DNA of 64,000 nt from CAZUTK01 sp964623265 (GCA_964623265.1 CAZUTK010000003.1:1-64000); one strand, 5' to 3'. Positions 35,054-44,645 are shown, counted from the stretch's first letter. The notes: generated by a model from the sequence alone, not told the origin. Translations and numbers: made by a program.

Positions 35054-36124
35054 ATGATTTTGACGATATTATCCTTCATCATCGTTCTGGGCGTGATCAT
35101 CTTTGTTCACGAACTGGGGCATTTCTTGGCTGCCAAGCTCGTGGGGATCCGGGTGGAAACCTTTTCTCTCGGGTTTCCGCCCAAGATGGTGTCCAAAAAA
35201 ATCGGTGATACGGAATACGTCATCGCCTGGGTGCCGCTGGGGGGGTACGTCAAGATGGCGGGCATGGTGGATGAAAGCATGGACGATAAACCCTTGACGG
35301 GGGCTCCCTGGGAATTTATGTCTAAAAATTTCCGGCAAAAAATTTTCGTGATTTCCGCCGGTGTGATCATGAACTTTCTGCTGGGAATCGCCGTTTTCTT
35401 CGCCTTGACCTGGATCATCGGTGTAGCTCAGGTGGATAAGCCGATCGTAGGTTACGTCGTGCCGGATTATCCGGCGGCAGCTGCCGGCATTCAGGTCGGC
35501 GATCGCATCGTCTCCATCAACGGCGACTCGATCGCAACCTGGGCGCAGTTGACGCAGATCATCCATTCCAACACAGGCGAAGAGATTTTGATCCGTTGGC
35601 AGCGGGGAGATCAATTGGATTCCGCCCGCATCGCGCCGATTCAGAAAGAATTCACGCAGGGCGATTCCACATTCACGTTGGGTTTGATCGGCATCAATCC
35701 GAAACCCCAATTTCAGAAAGTAGGCTTTTTCCGCTCCATCATCCGTGGCTTTGAAATCACCGGCTTCATCATTGCACAGAGTCTGAAAGTCGTCAAAATG
35801 CTGATCCTCGGACAGACTTCCTTGAACGATGTAGCAGGTCCAGTGGGTATCGCTCAGATTTCCGGCCAGACAATCCGTTCAGGCGCAGTGGATTTCATTT
35901 CGCTGATCGCTCAGGTTTCCGTGAGCATCGGTCTGTTGAACATTTTACCCTTCCCGGTTCTGGATGGCGGGCATATTGTATTTATCCTGATCGAAGCCGT
36001 TCTGCGGCGTCCCATATCCACAAAAGTGAAGCTGAACGTCCAGAAGGTGGGGTTGGCGCTGATTCTCGCATTCTTCCTTCTTGTGACATATCACGACATC
36101 TTGCGAATCGTTTTCGGCCCATAA
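35054..36124 (+). CDS. rseP: Site-2 intramembrane metalloprotease RseP
   Basis: RseP cuts membrane anti-sigma factors and remnant signal peptides inside the membrane. The zinc motif HELGH is at residues 19-23 in the first membrane segment, and the second metal site is NILPFPVLDGGH near residue 295. A single PDZ domain is centred on GIQVGDRIVSINGD; E. coli RseP has two. The zf-HC2 anti-sigma at 5.3 kb is a possible substrate. The start at 35054 is five bases after dxr. Confidence 0.95.
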   Translation: MILTILSFIIVLGVIIFVHELGHFLAAKLVGIRVETFSLGFPPKMVSKKIGDTEYVIAWVPLGGYVKMAGMVDESMDDKPLTGAPWEFMSKNFRQKIFVISAGVIMNFLLGIAVFFALTWIIGVAQVDKPIVGYVVPDYPAAAAGIQVGDRIVSINGDSIATWAQLTQIIHSNTGEEILIRWQRGDQLDSARIAPIQKEFTQGDSTFTLGLIGINPKPQFQKVGFFRSIIRGFEITGFIIAQSLKVVKMLILGQTSLNDVAGPVGIAQISGQTIRSGAVDFISLIAQVSVSIGLLNILPFPVLDGGHIVFILIEAVLRRPISTKVKLNVQKVGLALILAFFLLVTYHDILRIVFGP

Positions 36125-37509
36125 TGACGAAATACCAACAAGCGATATTATTACTCTTGGGGTGCGCGCTCTTCCTCGCAGGATGTTCGGCGACGAAGGC
36201 GCCGCCGCCCAGCATTCCCGAACCTGAACCACAACAGCAACCGGATCCCCGCGCGCTGGATTTTTTCATCCGCGGTGTCATCTATGATCAGCAGGGCGAT
36301 GTAACGAAGGCGATCGCGGAATACCGAAAAGCATTGCAATTCGACCCGACCGCTGCGAGCATTTACATCGCCCTGGCCGAAGATTACCTCGCCCTGAAAC
36401 TGGTGGATGATGCGATTATCCATCTCTATGCGGCTCTGAGCGTAGATTCCACCAACGTCACGGCTCTGGAATTCTTGAGCGACTTGTTGCTGGAGACGGG
36501 ACGTTTGGATTCAGCGTTTTCATTAGCTCAACGGCTGATCGCGCTTTATCCGGAAGAAATCCAATATCGCCGCAACCTCGCCGGTTTATATTTGCGCGCG
36601 AATCGGATCGCCGACGCCATCCTGCAATACGAAGAAATCCTCAAAATGCATCCGCATGATCTGGAAACTCTAAGCCAGGTCAGCTCGCTCTATATCGCCC
36701 TGAAGGATTATCAGAAAGCCCTGCAAATTTCTCTGCAGCTCTTCGCTCTCGATTCAACCGATGACCGAGTGGCATTTACGATTGCATCCTTATACGCTGA
36801 AATGAAGGAGACAGAAGAGGCGGATCAGTATTTCGAACGCGTCCTGCAACTGAACCCGGATGATCCCCGCTATTTCGCCAATTGGGCGTATTTTCATATG
36901 AATCAGAATGAATATCCCCGCGCGATCGAGATCCTGAAAAAAGGCTCTGCGCACCACCCTTTGAACGCGGACATCTGGGCACTGCTCGGATCCGCATATG
37001 AACGCGCAGGGAATGATCCTGAAGCGCTGAAGGCGTTGGATCGCGCGCTCGAATTGGATGCGACAAAATTAGGACCTTACATCACACTCGGGTTCATTTA
37101 CGATAAACAGGGGAATTTTGAAAAAGCCCTGGAAGTGTACGATCAAGCACTGGCAATCGCGCCGGAAGATCCGTTGCTGCTGAACAATTACGCTTACTTA
37201 TTGGCGCAACGGGGGATCCGCCTGGATGAAGCCCTGGCAAAAGCTCAGGTTGCGCTTCAAAAGAGCCCGGACAATTCTTCTTATTTAGATACGATGGGTT
37301 GGATTTACTACGGTTTGAAACAATACGACGCCGCCCGCGATTATCTTGAAAAAGCTCTGGAGAAAGATCCGGAAAACGCTACCATCCTGGATCATCTCGG
37401 AGACGTGTACGCCGCGCTGGGGGATCATCAAACCGCAAGATTATACTGGCAGAAGGCATTGCAGCAGGAACCGGAAAATCATCAAATCCGCGAGAAGCTG
37501 ATGCAATGA
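36124..37509 (+). CDS. TPR-repeat lipoprotein (second)
   Basis: A lipobox LFLAGC puts lipidation at C21, followed by a Pro/Glu/Gln-rich linker. About ten tetratricopeptide repeats fill the rest, for example YDQQGDVTKAIAEYRKALQF, the NADIWALLGSAYERAGNDPE unit and ATILDHLGDVYAALGDHQTA. It is anchored on the periplasmic side and would act as a scaffold. Its A1 overlaps the rseP stop, and the next gene overlaps it in turn, so dxr through the glycosyltransferases reads as one operon. No specific partner is visible. Confidence 0.85.
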   Translation: MTKYQQAILLLLGCALFLAGCSATKAPPPSIPEPEPQQQPDPRALDFFIRGVIYDQQGDVTKAIAEYRKALQFDPTAASIYIALAEDYLALKLVDDAIIHLYAALSVDSTNVTALEFLSDLLLETGRLDSAFSLAQRLIALYPEEIQYRRNLAGLYLRANRIADAILQYEEILKMHPHDLETLSQVSSLYIALKDYQKALQISLQLFALDSTDDRVAFTIASLYAEMKETEEADQYFERVLQLNPDDPRYFANWAYFHMNQNEYPRAIEILKKGSAHHPLNADIWALLGSAYERAGNDPEALKALDRALELDATKLGPYITLGFIYDKQGNFEKALEVYDQALAIAPEDPLLLNNYAYLLAQRGIRLDEALAKAQVALQKSPDNSSYLDTMGWIYYGLKQYDAARDYLEKALEKDPENATILDHLGDVYAALGDHQTARLYWQKALQQEPENHQIREKLMQ

Positions 37510-38327
37510 ACGCGGTGATTGGATTGCTGAAACTCCGGATTGCCTTCATCCTGTGCGCGTTGCTTTTCACGGGGTGTGCGACTCGAACGCAGCGCATCGT
37601 AGAACATCCGTCACCGACCGCCTCGGATATCATCAGGAGAATCAGCGAGAATCGGGATCGTTTCAATGACTTTTCCGCATCGGGAATCATCAGAATTCGC
37701 GGCACAGAGATCCAATCCGCAGCTTTTGGATTCACGACGGCATATTTGCAGCCGGATTTTCTGAAGGTCGCTTTTTTAGGACCTTTCGGAGTGAATCTCG
37801 GCAGAATCGTGATGAAGAATAACGAATACGAGGTGGATTTCGGCGGCCATTATTACGGTGAAGGCAGGCTGGACGAGCTTCATCCCCTCCGATTCATTTC
37901 TTCAGATCTTTCCGGTTCCGATTTGCTGCAACTTTTTCTGCCGCTGACTTCCTGCAATATGAAGCTGGATTTAATCCGTCTGACGATGGATGAAACGGAA
38001 CATCGGTATCGGTTGTCAGAATTCGACGCGCAGTTTGCGCGTCACTTCTGGGTGCATCCCGACTACCCTGTTTTTTCGGAAGCATTGATCCTCAATGTCA
38101 AGGGGGACACCGTAAGCTTTCGGGAATCCAGAAGGATAAAGCAACAGCGGGGAGTCCATTTGCCCACTGAATGGGTCGTTCAACTTGGCGAAGGCGAAGC
38201 TGCAATAACCTGCGAAGTAGAACTTTCGAAATATCATATTGATCGCGGGTTGATTCCGAAGGACTTTGCGTTTTCACGCCGGATTCAATCGGAATTCGAT
38301 TCGACTGAGGTGGAACTTGAGCGGTGA
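37506..38327 (+). CDS. LolB-like lipoprotein (DUF4292)
   Basis: A signal with LLFTGC gives lipidation at C24. The mature part has the LolA/LolB-type half-barrel pattern: FSASGIIRIRG, YLQPDFLKVAFLGPFG, then NNEYEVDFGG. DUF4292 proteins are common in the FCB group, where a clear LolB is missing, and are thought to help insert lipoproteins into the outer membrane. That role is inference here. It overlaps the TPR lipoprotein by four bases and the next gene by 11. Confidence 0.78.
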   Translation: MNAVIGLLKLRIAFILCALLFTGCATRTQRIVEHPSPTASDIIRRISENRDRFNDFSASGIIRIRGTEIQSAAFGFTTAYLQPDFLKVAFLGPFGVNLGRIVMKNNEYEVDFGGHYYGEGRLDELHPLRFISSDLSGSDLLQLFLPLTSCNMKLDLIRLTMDETEHRYRLSEFDAQFARHFWVHPDYPVFSEALILNVKGDTVSFRESRRIKQQRGVHLPTEWVVQLGEGEAAITCEVELSKYHIDRGLIPKDFAFSRRIQSEFDSTEVELER

Positions 38328-39267
38328 AGTGGCGATTTCCGTTGTTGTACCGCTGTTTAATGAAGCGGAATCTCTCCCGGAGCTTCATGAGAAACTGAGC
38401 GAAGTTCTCGCGTCTTGCGAAAGTTATGAGATTATATATGTGGATGACGGCAGCAATGATCCTTCATTAAGTGTGCTGGATGGCTTCCGGAACAAAGATC
38501 CCCATGTGCGCATTATCTCATTTCGCAGGAATTATGGAAAATCTGCTGCGCTGCGCGTCGGCTTTGATTATGCTCAGGGGCGGTATATCATCACTCTGGA
38601 TGCAGATTTACAGGACGATCCTTATGAAATCCCCAATCTGCTGGCGAAACTCGATGAGGGATACGATCTGATTTCCGGTTGGAAAAAGAAAAGGTATGAC
38701 CCGATCAGTAAAACCGTCCCTTCTAAATTCTTCAATTTCGTCACAGGAAGGCTTTCCGGTTTGAAAATTCACGATTTCAACTGTGGTCTGAAAGCCTACC
38801 GGCGCGAAGTGACGGAAGTGATCCCCGTATATGGAGAATTGCATCGCTTTCTCCCGGCATTGGCGCATTGGGAAGGCTTCCGGGTCAGTGAGATTCCGGT
38901 GCGGCACCATCCGAGAAAGTACGGACACACCAAATTCGGTGTGTCCCGCTTCATCAGCGGCACCCTCGATTTAATTACCATCTTGTTTCTCGCCCGCTAT
39001 ATCAAGAAGCCGATGCACTTATTCGGCGTCGCCGGGCTGCTGGTGACTCTGATCGGGTTCGCCGTTCTCGCCTATCTGACATGGGGTTGGATCCATGGGA
39101 TCTGGATCGGCAACCGCCCACTGTTTTTCCTCGGGATTTTGCTGGTCGTCTTCGGAGCGCAGTCCTTTTCGCTCGGACTGATCGGAGAACAATTGGCGCG
39201 GTTCCAGCAGGATCGCCGGGACTACCTCTGCAAACGAATCGAAGGTTTCGAGCGGCGGAAGCAGTGA
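38317..39267 (+). CDS. Polyprenyl-phosphate glycosyltransferase, GT2 family (ArnC/GtrB-like)
   Basis: The N-terminal 220 residues are a GT-A domain: ISVVVPLFNEAESLPEL, YVDDGSNDPS, then the metal site TLDADLQDDP. Two membrane segments follow (about 230-255 and 270-295), as in enzymes that load sugars onto undecaprenyl or dolichyl phosphate. TTG 38317 is chosen because GAGG lies six bases upstream; GTG 38329 is an alternative. The sugar is not predictable. It is coupled by overlap to the next glycosyltransferase. Confidence 0.9.
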   Translation: MSGEVAISVVVPLFNEAESLPELHEKLSEVLASCESYEIIYVDDGSNDPSLSVLDGFRNKDPHVRIISFRRNYGKSAALRVGFDYAQGRYIITLDADLQDDPYEIPNLLAKLDEGYDLISGWKKKRYDPISKTVPSKFFNFVTGRLSGLKIHDFNCGLKAYRREVTEVIPVYGELHRFLPALAHWEGFRVSEIPVRHHPRKYGHTKFGVSRFISGTLDLITILFLARYIKKPMHLFGVAGLLVTLIGFAVLAYLTWGWIHGIWIGNRPLFFLGILLVVFGAQSFSLGLIGEQLARFQQDRRDYLCKRIEGFERRKQ

Positions 39268-40457
39268 AATTCCATTTGGTTGGACCGTATTACCCGCTTC
39301 GCGGAGGCATTGCACAATATATCGCGCTGTTGGGACGCCGCTTGGAAGAAGAAGGACATCAGGTCAAGGTGCTCGCCTTTCGCAAGCAATTCCCCAAATT
39401 TCTCTTCCCCGGACAAACTCAGATCGAAACCAGCGCGCATTACATCCGCCTGGAAGCAGAGGCGGTTTTCGTCCCCTGGAACCCATGGAGCTGGTTTAAA
39501 ACGTTCTATACAGCCCGCCGCGACTCCCCCGATGCTCTCGTCTTTAAATACTGGATGCCTTTTTTTGCCCCGGGATTCACCGCAGTCTGCCGGTTGGTGC
39601 GGTCTTTCACTCGTGCGAAAGTGATATTCATCCTGGATAATGTCATCCCGCACGAACGACGACCGGGCGATCGCTTTTTGACTCGCCTGGCGTTTCGTTG
39701 GGTAGACGGCTTTATCGTGCAATCACAAGCTGTGCGGAAAGATCTTGAGGCCTGGTTTCCAGAAGCGAAGAACCGCAGGATCGCCTTCGTGCCGCATCCC
39801 GTTTATGATTGCTATGATGAAACTGAAGTGAGCCGGGAAGAAGCGCGCATTCGTTCGGGAGTCCCGCAACAGGGAAAGCTCATTCTGTTTTTCGGTTTGG
39901 TGAGACGTTACAAAGGTTTGGATACTCTGTTGGAAGCGATGCCCGCGATCCGCGCCGGCATAAAAGAACCGATCCATCTGCTTATCGCCGGTGAGTTTTA
40001 CGAACCGGAAGAGATTTACCTCGATTTGATCCAAAAGCTCGAACTGCAGGAATCTGTCACGGTCGTGAACCGATACATTCCCAACGAAGAAGTCGGAATC
40101 TACTTTCGCGCTGCGGATCTCCTCGTCTTGCCATATCGCTCAGCGACGCAGTCCGGTATACTGCAGGTCGCTCAGAATTTCGGCACGCCGGTAATTTCCA
40201 CAACCGTAGGCGGTCTGCCGGAAGCCGCGGGCGTCGATGCAGGAGAAGGAGCTGTGCTTTCGCCGGACCGCTTAGTGCCGCCGGAAAACCCGGAAAAACT
40301 CGCGGAGGCGGTCATCCGCTATTTTTCGCGAAATGCTGATTCCCAATCGCTTGCGAAAAAAAAATCTGCAGACGCAAGAGAAACCTGGTCAAGGTTGATC
40401 CAAGCGCTGATATCGTTGGTTAAAGATGATGAAAAGGAAAATCTACAAATCACTTGA
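39264..40457 (+). CDS. GT4-family glycosyltransferase
   Basis: The protein has a GT-B fold: an N-terminal acceptor domain starting FHLVGPYYPLRGGIAQY, and a donor domain with ILFFGLVRRYKGLDTLLEAM. The donor-binding stretch LVLPYRSATQSGILQVAQ holds the E/S-x-SG-type loop. Length 397 is normal. GTG 39264 overlaps the GT2 stop. The pair probably builds a surface glycan on the lipid carrier made by UppS and recycled by UppP, but the product is unknown. Confidence 0.9.
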   Translation: MKFHLVGPYYPLRGGIAQYIALLGRRLEEEGHQVKVLAFRKQFPKFLFPGQTQIETSAHYIRLEAEAVFVPWNPWSWFKTFYTARRDSPDALVFKYWMPFFAPGFTAVCRLVRSFTRAKVIFILDNVIPHERRPGDRFLTRLAFRWVDGFIVQSQAVRKDLEAWFPEAKNRRIAFVPHPVYDCYDETEVSREEARIRSGVPQQGKLILFFGLVRRYKGLDTLLEAMPAIRAGIKEPIHLLIAGEFYEPEEIYLDLIQKLELQESVTVVNRYIPNEEVGIYFRAADLLVLPYRSATQSGILQVAQNFGTPVISTTVGGLPEAAGVDAGEGAVLSPDRLVPPENPEKLAEAVIRYFSRNADSQSLAKKKSADARETWSRLIQALISLVKDDEKENLQIT

Positions 40458-40482
40458 CTTTGAAGAAAATATTACATAAATT
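40454..40482 (+). promoter_or_regulatory. Vegetative promoter for the rplM operon
   Basis: TTGACT (40454-40459) and TAAATT (40477-40482) are 17 bases apart. The first four bases of the -35 overlap the last codons of the glycosyltransferase gene. rplM starts 28 bases after the -10. Confidence 0.8.
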
Positions 40483-40509
40483 TCTTTCTTAAATAAATTT
40501 GGGATCAAT

Positions 40510-40938
40510 GTGAAGACGTATCATTCCAAACCGGCTGAAGTGGATCGCAAATGGTACATCGTGGACGCCGACGGCATGGTGTTGGGCAGATTGGCTTCCC
40601 GCATCGCTGCGATCCTGCGCGGAAAGCATAAACCAACCTTTTCGCCGCATCTGGATTCCGGCGATTTCGTCATCGTGATCAATGCGGAAAAGGTGCGAGT
40701 CACTGGAAAAAAAGAAGAGCAAAAAATCTATTTTCGGCATACGGAATATCCCGGCGGCGACCGCTATACAACTCTGTCTCAAATGCGCAACAAGCATCCC
40801 GAACGGATCATCCGCCATGCCGTCAAAGGGATGCTGCCGCGAGGTCCGTTGGGATACAGGCAGATCCGGAAACTGAAGGTCTATGCGGGGAGCGAACATC
40901 CGCATGAAGCACAGCGGCCGCTACCTCTGCCGGCGTAG
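40510..40938 (+). CDS. rplM: Ribosomal protein L13
   Basis: L13 is an early-assembling protein of the large subunit. WYIVDADGMVLGRLASRIA, the KHKPTFSPHLDSGDFVIVIN segment, YRHT-like YFRHTEYPGG and AVKGMLPRGPLG all match the family. The 142-residue length is usual. GTG 40510 is the start and no good ribosome site precedes it. It heads the L13-S9 pair that is conserved across bacteria. Confidence 0.97.
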   Translation: MKTYHSKPAEVDRKWYIVDADGMVLGRLASRIAAILRGKHKPTFSPHLDSGDFVIVINAEKVRVTGKKEEQKIYFRHTEYPGGDRYTTLSQMRNKHPERIIRHAVKGMLPRGPLGYRQIRKLKVYAGSEHPHEAQRPLPLPA

Positions 40939-40961
40939 TCGCGATCAAAGAAGAGGAGGAG

Positions 40962-41366
40962 ATGACTGCATCCGATAGTTCTCAAAAAATTTACGCCACA
41001 GGACGGCGCAAAACGTCCATCGCCCGCGTCTGGTTGATGCCCGGCGAAGGAAAATTGATTGTCAACGGCATGGACTTCCTCGCTTATTTCGGCCGGGAAA
41101 CCCTGAAGATGATGGTCGAGCAACCCTTTGAAGTTCTCCAGGCAGTGGGAAAGTTTGATGTGGAAGCGAAGGTGCGCGGCGGCGGAAAAGCCGGCCAAGC
41201 CGGAGCGATGCGCCTGGGGATTTCCCGCGCCCTGAATCAATTGAATCCGGAATTTCACACGGAATCGAAGAAGAATCAATTCCTCACACGCGACCCTCGA
41301 GAAAAAGAACGCAAAAAGTACGGCCAACCCGGCGCACGCAAGCGTTTCCAGTACTCGAAACGATAA
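40962..41366 (+). CDS. rpsI: Ribosomal protein S9
   Basis: S9 lies in the small subunit head, and its C-terminal tail reaches the P site. ATGRRKTSIARVWL opens the fold, VRGGGKAGQAGAMRLGISRA is the core, and the basic tail ends in KRFQYSKR, with the invariant final SKR that contacts tRNA. AGGAGGAG lies just before ATG 40962. Confidence 0.98.
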   Translation: MTASDSSQKIYATGRRKTSIARVWLMPGEGKLIVNGMDFLAYFGRETLKMMVEQPFEVLQAVGKFDVEAKVRGGGKAGQAGAMRLGISRALNQLNPEFHTESKKNQFLTRDPREKERKKYGQPGARKRFQYSKR

Positions 41367-41495
41367 ATCCATTTCAAACTTGGCAATCATCGCAATCACA
41401 CACCTCTGGATCACTGTTTGGGTGTCCCGTTGATTTGGGATTGGACGGTGAGTCGAAAGAGGTGGACGAACAACCCGTTTAAGAAAGAGGAATGT

Positions 41496-42395
41496 ATGCC
41501 TGTTGTATCCATTCAACAATTATTGATGGCCGGAGCGCATTTCGGTCACCTAACAAGGCGCTGGAATCCGAAGATGAAGAAGTACATCTTCGGCTCCAAT
41601 CACGGCATTCATATCATTGACCTGAAGAAAACACAAGCCTGCATTGATGCGAGCTGCAAAGCGGTGCAGGAGATTGTGAAAAGCGGTGAAAAAGTGCTCT
41701 TTGTCGGCACGAAAAAACAAGCAAAAGACATCATCCGCCATGAAGCGACCCGCGTCAATATGCCTTATGTTTGCGAGCGCTGGCTGGGCGGTATGCTGAC
41801 GAACTTCGCCACCATCCGCAAGAGCCTGAAAACTCTGCAGAATTACGAGAAGATGGCTACGGACGGCACTTATGAGAAAATCTCTAAAAAAGAACGTTTG
41901 ATGATTGATAAAGACCGCGGCAAACTGGAAAAAGCTTTGGGAGGAATTCGCGAAATGAAGAAGCTCCCGGGCGCGGTTTTCATCGTAGATATCAAAAAGG
42001 AGCATATTGCCGTTTCAGAAGCCAGAAAATTGAATATTCCTATCATCGCCATCGTGGACACCAATGTAGATCCGGAGATCATAGATTATCCCATTCCCGC
42101 CAATGACGATGCCTTTAAGTCCATCGGCTTGATCACGCGCGCCTTGACGGATGCCATTGAAGAAGCTGCTGTAGTCGCCGCTGAACGACAAATGGAGGAG
42201 GCTGAGGTCACGACAGGGCACATAGAGAAACCTGAACGGGAACAGCGGGATCTGGCGCGCAGACGCAGACCGCGCCGCCGTATTCCGCGGCAGCGAACGG
42301 GAGGCGAGCCGGTTTCAGCGGCTGAATCCGCCGACGGCGCCGAGAATGTGGAGCCGCAGCCTCCGATGGACCCTCCCGCGGCCGATAATCCCTGA
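41496..42395 (+). CDS. rpsB: Ribosomal protein S2 with a long basic/proline-rich tail
   Basis: The S2 body (about residues 1-225) is standard: LLMAGAHFGHLTRRWNPKM, VLFVGTKKQAKD, ERWLGGMLTN and IAIVDTNVDPEIIDYPIPAN. A tail of about 70 residues follows, first arginine-rich (ARRRRPRRRIPRQR), then acidic and proline-rich. ATG 41496 with AAAGAGG is chosen over the longer frame from 41418. The 129-base leader after rpsI contains no gene. An S2-binding leader is known in other bacteria, but I cannot draw one here. Confidence 0.96.
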   Translation: MPVVSIQQLLMAGAHFGHLTRRWNPKMKKYIFGSNHGIHIIDLKKTQACIDASCKAVQEIVKSGEKVLFVGTKKQAKDIIRHEATRVNMPYVCERWLGGMLTNFATIRKSLKTLQNYEKMATDGTYEKISKKERLMIDKDRGKLEKALGGIREMKKLPGAVFIVDIKKEHIAVSEARKLNIPIIAIVDTNVDPEIIDYPIPANDDAFKSIGLITRALTDAIEEAAVVAAERQMEEAEVTTGHIEKPEREQRDLARRRRPRRRIPRQRTGGEPVSAAESADGAENVEPQPPMDPPAADNP

Positions 42396-42461
42396 TTCAC
42401 AGCGAAGAGTCCTTTAAACAAATCACAATCCTGTAAAAGAAGAATTGATATAGGAGACTCC

Positions 42462-43061
42462 ATGGAGATCACTTCATCCAAAGTGAAGGAATTGCGTGAG
42501 AAAACGGGCGCCGGCATGATGGACTGTAAAAATGCGCTCGTAGAAGCTGAAGGGAACGAGGAAAAAGCGATAGAGCTTCTGCGAAAAAAAGGGCTCTCCC
42601 GCGTAGAAAAACGATCGAGCCGCGAAGCGAGGGAAGGCTTGATCGAAGCCTACATCCATACCGGCGCCAAACTGGGAGTCTTACTGGAACTGAACTGCGA
42701 AACTGATTTCGTCGCCAAGACAAATGAGTTCAAGACGCTGGCACGCGAAATAGCCTTGCATATCGCCGCAGCAAATCCCTTAGCCGTCTCCCGGGAAGAT
42801 ATTCCCGCGGAAACCATCGAAAAGGAGAAAGAAATCTACAAGGCGCAATTGGAATCGGAAGGGAAGAAAAAACCGACGGAAGTGATGGAAAAAATCATCA
42901 ACGGCAAGTTGGATAAATTCTACGCAGAAGTGTGCCTGCTCGAACAACCCAATGTGAAATACCAGGATAAAACTGTGGGGGACTTGATCAACGAAACCGC
43001 GGCGAAACTGGGAGAAAACATCGTCTTGAAACGCTTCAGCCGATTCAAAATCGGGGAGTAA
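42462..43061 (+). CDS. tsf: Elongation factor Ts, short form
   Basis: EF-Ts reloads EF-Tu with GTP. The N-terminal UBA-like domain (VKELREKTGAGMMDCKNAL) and the TDFVAKTNEF loop, which opens the EF-Tu nucleotide site, are intact. At 199 residues it has one core subdomain fewer than the 280-residue E. coli protein, as in Thermus and several other phyla. The rpsB-tsf-pyrH-frr order is conserved. GGAG lies before ATG 42462. Confidence 0.96.
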   Translation: MEITSSKVKELREKTGAGMMDCKNALVEAEGNEEKAIELLRKKGLSRVEKRSSREAREGLIEAYIHTGAKLGVLLELNCETDFVAKTNEFKTLAREIALHIAAANPLAVSREDIPAETIEKEKEIYKAQLESEGKKKPTEVMEKIINGKLDKFYAEVCLLEQPNVKYQDKTVGDLINETAAKLGENIVLKRFSRFKIGE

Positions 43062-43069
43062 ACAGCCGA

Positions 43070-43774
43070 ATGTACCGCCGCATCCTGTTGAAAGTCTCCG
43101 GCGAATCCTTAGCCGGTGCGGAAGGGTTCGGTATCGAACCCTCCAGCGTGGAACGGATCGCTCGCGAGATTAAAGAGATTCAGGATATGGGCGTTGAAGT
43201 CGCTCTGGTCATCGGCGGCGGGAACATCTTTCGAGGATTGAAGGCGGCGGCGCAGGGGATGGATCGGACCACGGCGGATCATATGGGGATGCTGGCGACG
43301 ATCATCAATGCGCTGGCGATGCAGAATTTTCTCGAAGGATTGGGCGCGGTAACCCGGGTTCAATCCGCCATCGAAATACACCAGCTCGCGGAACCATTCA
43401 TCCGCCGGCGCGCGATTCGACATCTCGAAAAAGGACGAATCGTCATCTTCGCCGCAGGCACGGGAAATCCTTACTTCACCAGCGATACCGCGGCATCCTT
43501 ACGCGCGGTCGAAATCAATGCGGACATTATTCTGAAAGGCACGCGCGTAGATGGCGTTTACGATGCCGACCCTGAGAAGAATCCCCGAGCCGTGCGTTAC
43601 GACCGTCTCAGTTATTTCGAAGTCATCCAGCATCAGCTGAAGGTGATGGACTCCACATCGGTGACGCTTTGTATGGATAATGATATTCCCATTCGGGTGT
43701 TTAATATTCTGGTCCCCGGAAATCTGAAGAAGATTGTACTGGGCGAAGATGTAGGGACTCTGGTGATGAGGTGA
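43070..43774 (+). CDS. pyrH: UMP kinase PyrH
   Basis: PyrH phosphorylates UMP and belongs to the amino-acid kinase fold. RILLKVSGESLAG, VIGGGNIFRG, MDRTTADHMGMLATI and the C-terminal KGTRVDGVYDADPEKNP are diagnostic. The 234-residue length is normal. It ends two bases into the frr start region (gTGAATG), so the two are tightly linked. Confidence 0.97.
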   Translation: MYRRILLKVSGESLAGAEGFGIEPSSVERIAREIKEIQDMGVEVALVIGGGNIFRGLKAAAQGMDRTTADHMGMLATIINALAMQNFLEGLGAVTRVQSAIEIHQLAEPFIRRRAIRHLEKGRIVIFAAGTGNPYFTSDTAASLRAVEINADIILKGTRVDGVYDADPEKNPRAVRYDRLSYFEVIQHQLKVMDSTSVTLCMDNDIPIRVFNILVPGNLKKIVLGEDVGTLVMR

Positions 43775-44335
43775 ATGATGGATCATGCCATCCTGAAAGA
43801 CGCCGAAAATCGCATGAAAAAGTCCGTGGAAACCTATCGTCAGGATCTCGTCAAGATCCGCACCGGAAAGGCTTCCGTTTCCCTTTTGGACGGCATTAAA
43901 GTGGAGTATTACGGCACGCAGGTGCCGCTGAATCAGGTCGCCAGTCTCTCCACACCGGAACCGCGCCTGATTGTGATCCAGCCGTGGGAGAAAAATTTGA
44001 TCCCCAAAATTGAAAAAGAGATTTTAAAATCCGATCTGGGGATGAATCCGGTCAGCGACGGCACCTTCATCCGTCTTTCAGTGCCGTTATTGACGGAAGA
44101 ACGGCGCAAGGAATTGGTCAAACAGGTGCGGAAGCAGGCGGAGGATGCCCGAGTCGCCATTCGCAATGTGAGGCGCGACGCCAATGAACATCTTAAAAGG
44201 GAAGAGAAAGCGGGCGCAATTTCAGAAGACGATCTGAAAAAATTCCAGACGAAGACACAAGAACTAACCGACAAATACATCCAGAACATAGAGGAAATCC
44301 TCAAGAAAAAGGAAAGCGAAATCATGGAGGTGTGA
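43775..44335 (+). CDS. frr: Ribosome recycling factor
   Basis: RRF splits post-termination ribosomes together with EF-G. The sequence has LVKIRTGKASVSLLDGI, YYGTQVPLNQVASLSTPEPR and the long C-terminal three-helix arm with RRDANEHLKREEKAG. The length of 186 is standard. ATG 43775 is followed directly by ATG 43778, so the start is uncertain by one codon. Confidence 0.98.
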   Translation: MMDHAILKDAENRMKKSVETYRQDLVKIRTGKASVSLLDGIKVEYYGTQVPLNQVASLSTPEPRLIVIQPWEKNLIPKIEKEILKSDLGMNPVSDGTFIRLSVPLLTEERRKELVKQVRKQAEDARVAIRNVRRDANEHLKREEKAGAISEDDLKKFQTKTQELTDKYIQNIEEILKKKESEIMEV

Positions 44336-44395
44336 CCCCTGATTCTCATTTGCTGCGAATCAAAGGCGCCTTCATAGAAATGCCAGGAGGAAGTC

Positions 44396-44584
44396 ATGCC
44401 ACATCGGATCAACGAAGAATGCATCAATTGCGGCGCGTGCGAACCGGAATGCCCGGTCAACGCCATATCGGAAGGCGAAAACATCTACGTAATAGACGAA
44501 ACCGTCTGCGTGGATTGTAAAGGTCACTTCGATTCACCGCGTTGCGTTGAATACTGTCCGGTTGATTGCATTGATGAAGTATAA
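44396..44584 (+). CDS. 2[4Fe-4S] ferredoxin
   Basis: A 62-residue electron carrier. The first cluster set is C9, C12, C15 with C19 feeding the other cluster. The second set is C38-x2-C41-x8-C50-x3-C54, with an extra C58. The eight-residue insert between the second and third cysteines of the last motif marks the Allochromatium-type ferredoxins of low potential. AGGAGG precedes the ATG at ideal distance. It ends the translation operon and has no obvious redox partner nearby. Confidence 0.93.
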   Translation: MPHRINEECINCGACEPECPVNAISEGENIYVIDETVCVDCKGHFDSPRCVEYCPVDCIDEV

Positions 44585-44593
44585 GCCAGCGAT

Positions 44594-44630
44594 AAATGAA
44601 AAAGTCCGGCATTGCCGGACTTTTTCATTT
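44594..44630. terminator. Bidirectional terminator between ferredoxin and flagellin
   Basis: A near-perfect 17-bp stem (arms 44594-44610 and 44614-44630, core AAAAAGTCCGGC) with a three-base loop ATT. A-tracts and T-tracts flank it on both strands, so it ends the rplM-ferredoxin operon and the minus-strand flagellin transcript alike. Confidence 0.95.
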
Positions 44631-44645
44631 CCTGACCTCGCTGCG

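Noticed and set aside
41367..41495. An S2-binding leader RNA before rpsB
   Set aside because: The leader length fits, but I could not draw a conserved structure by eye.
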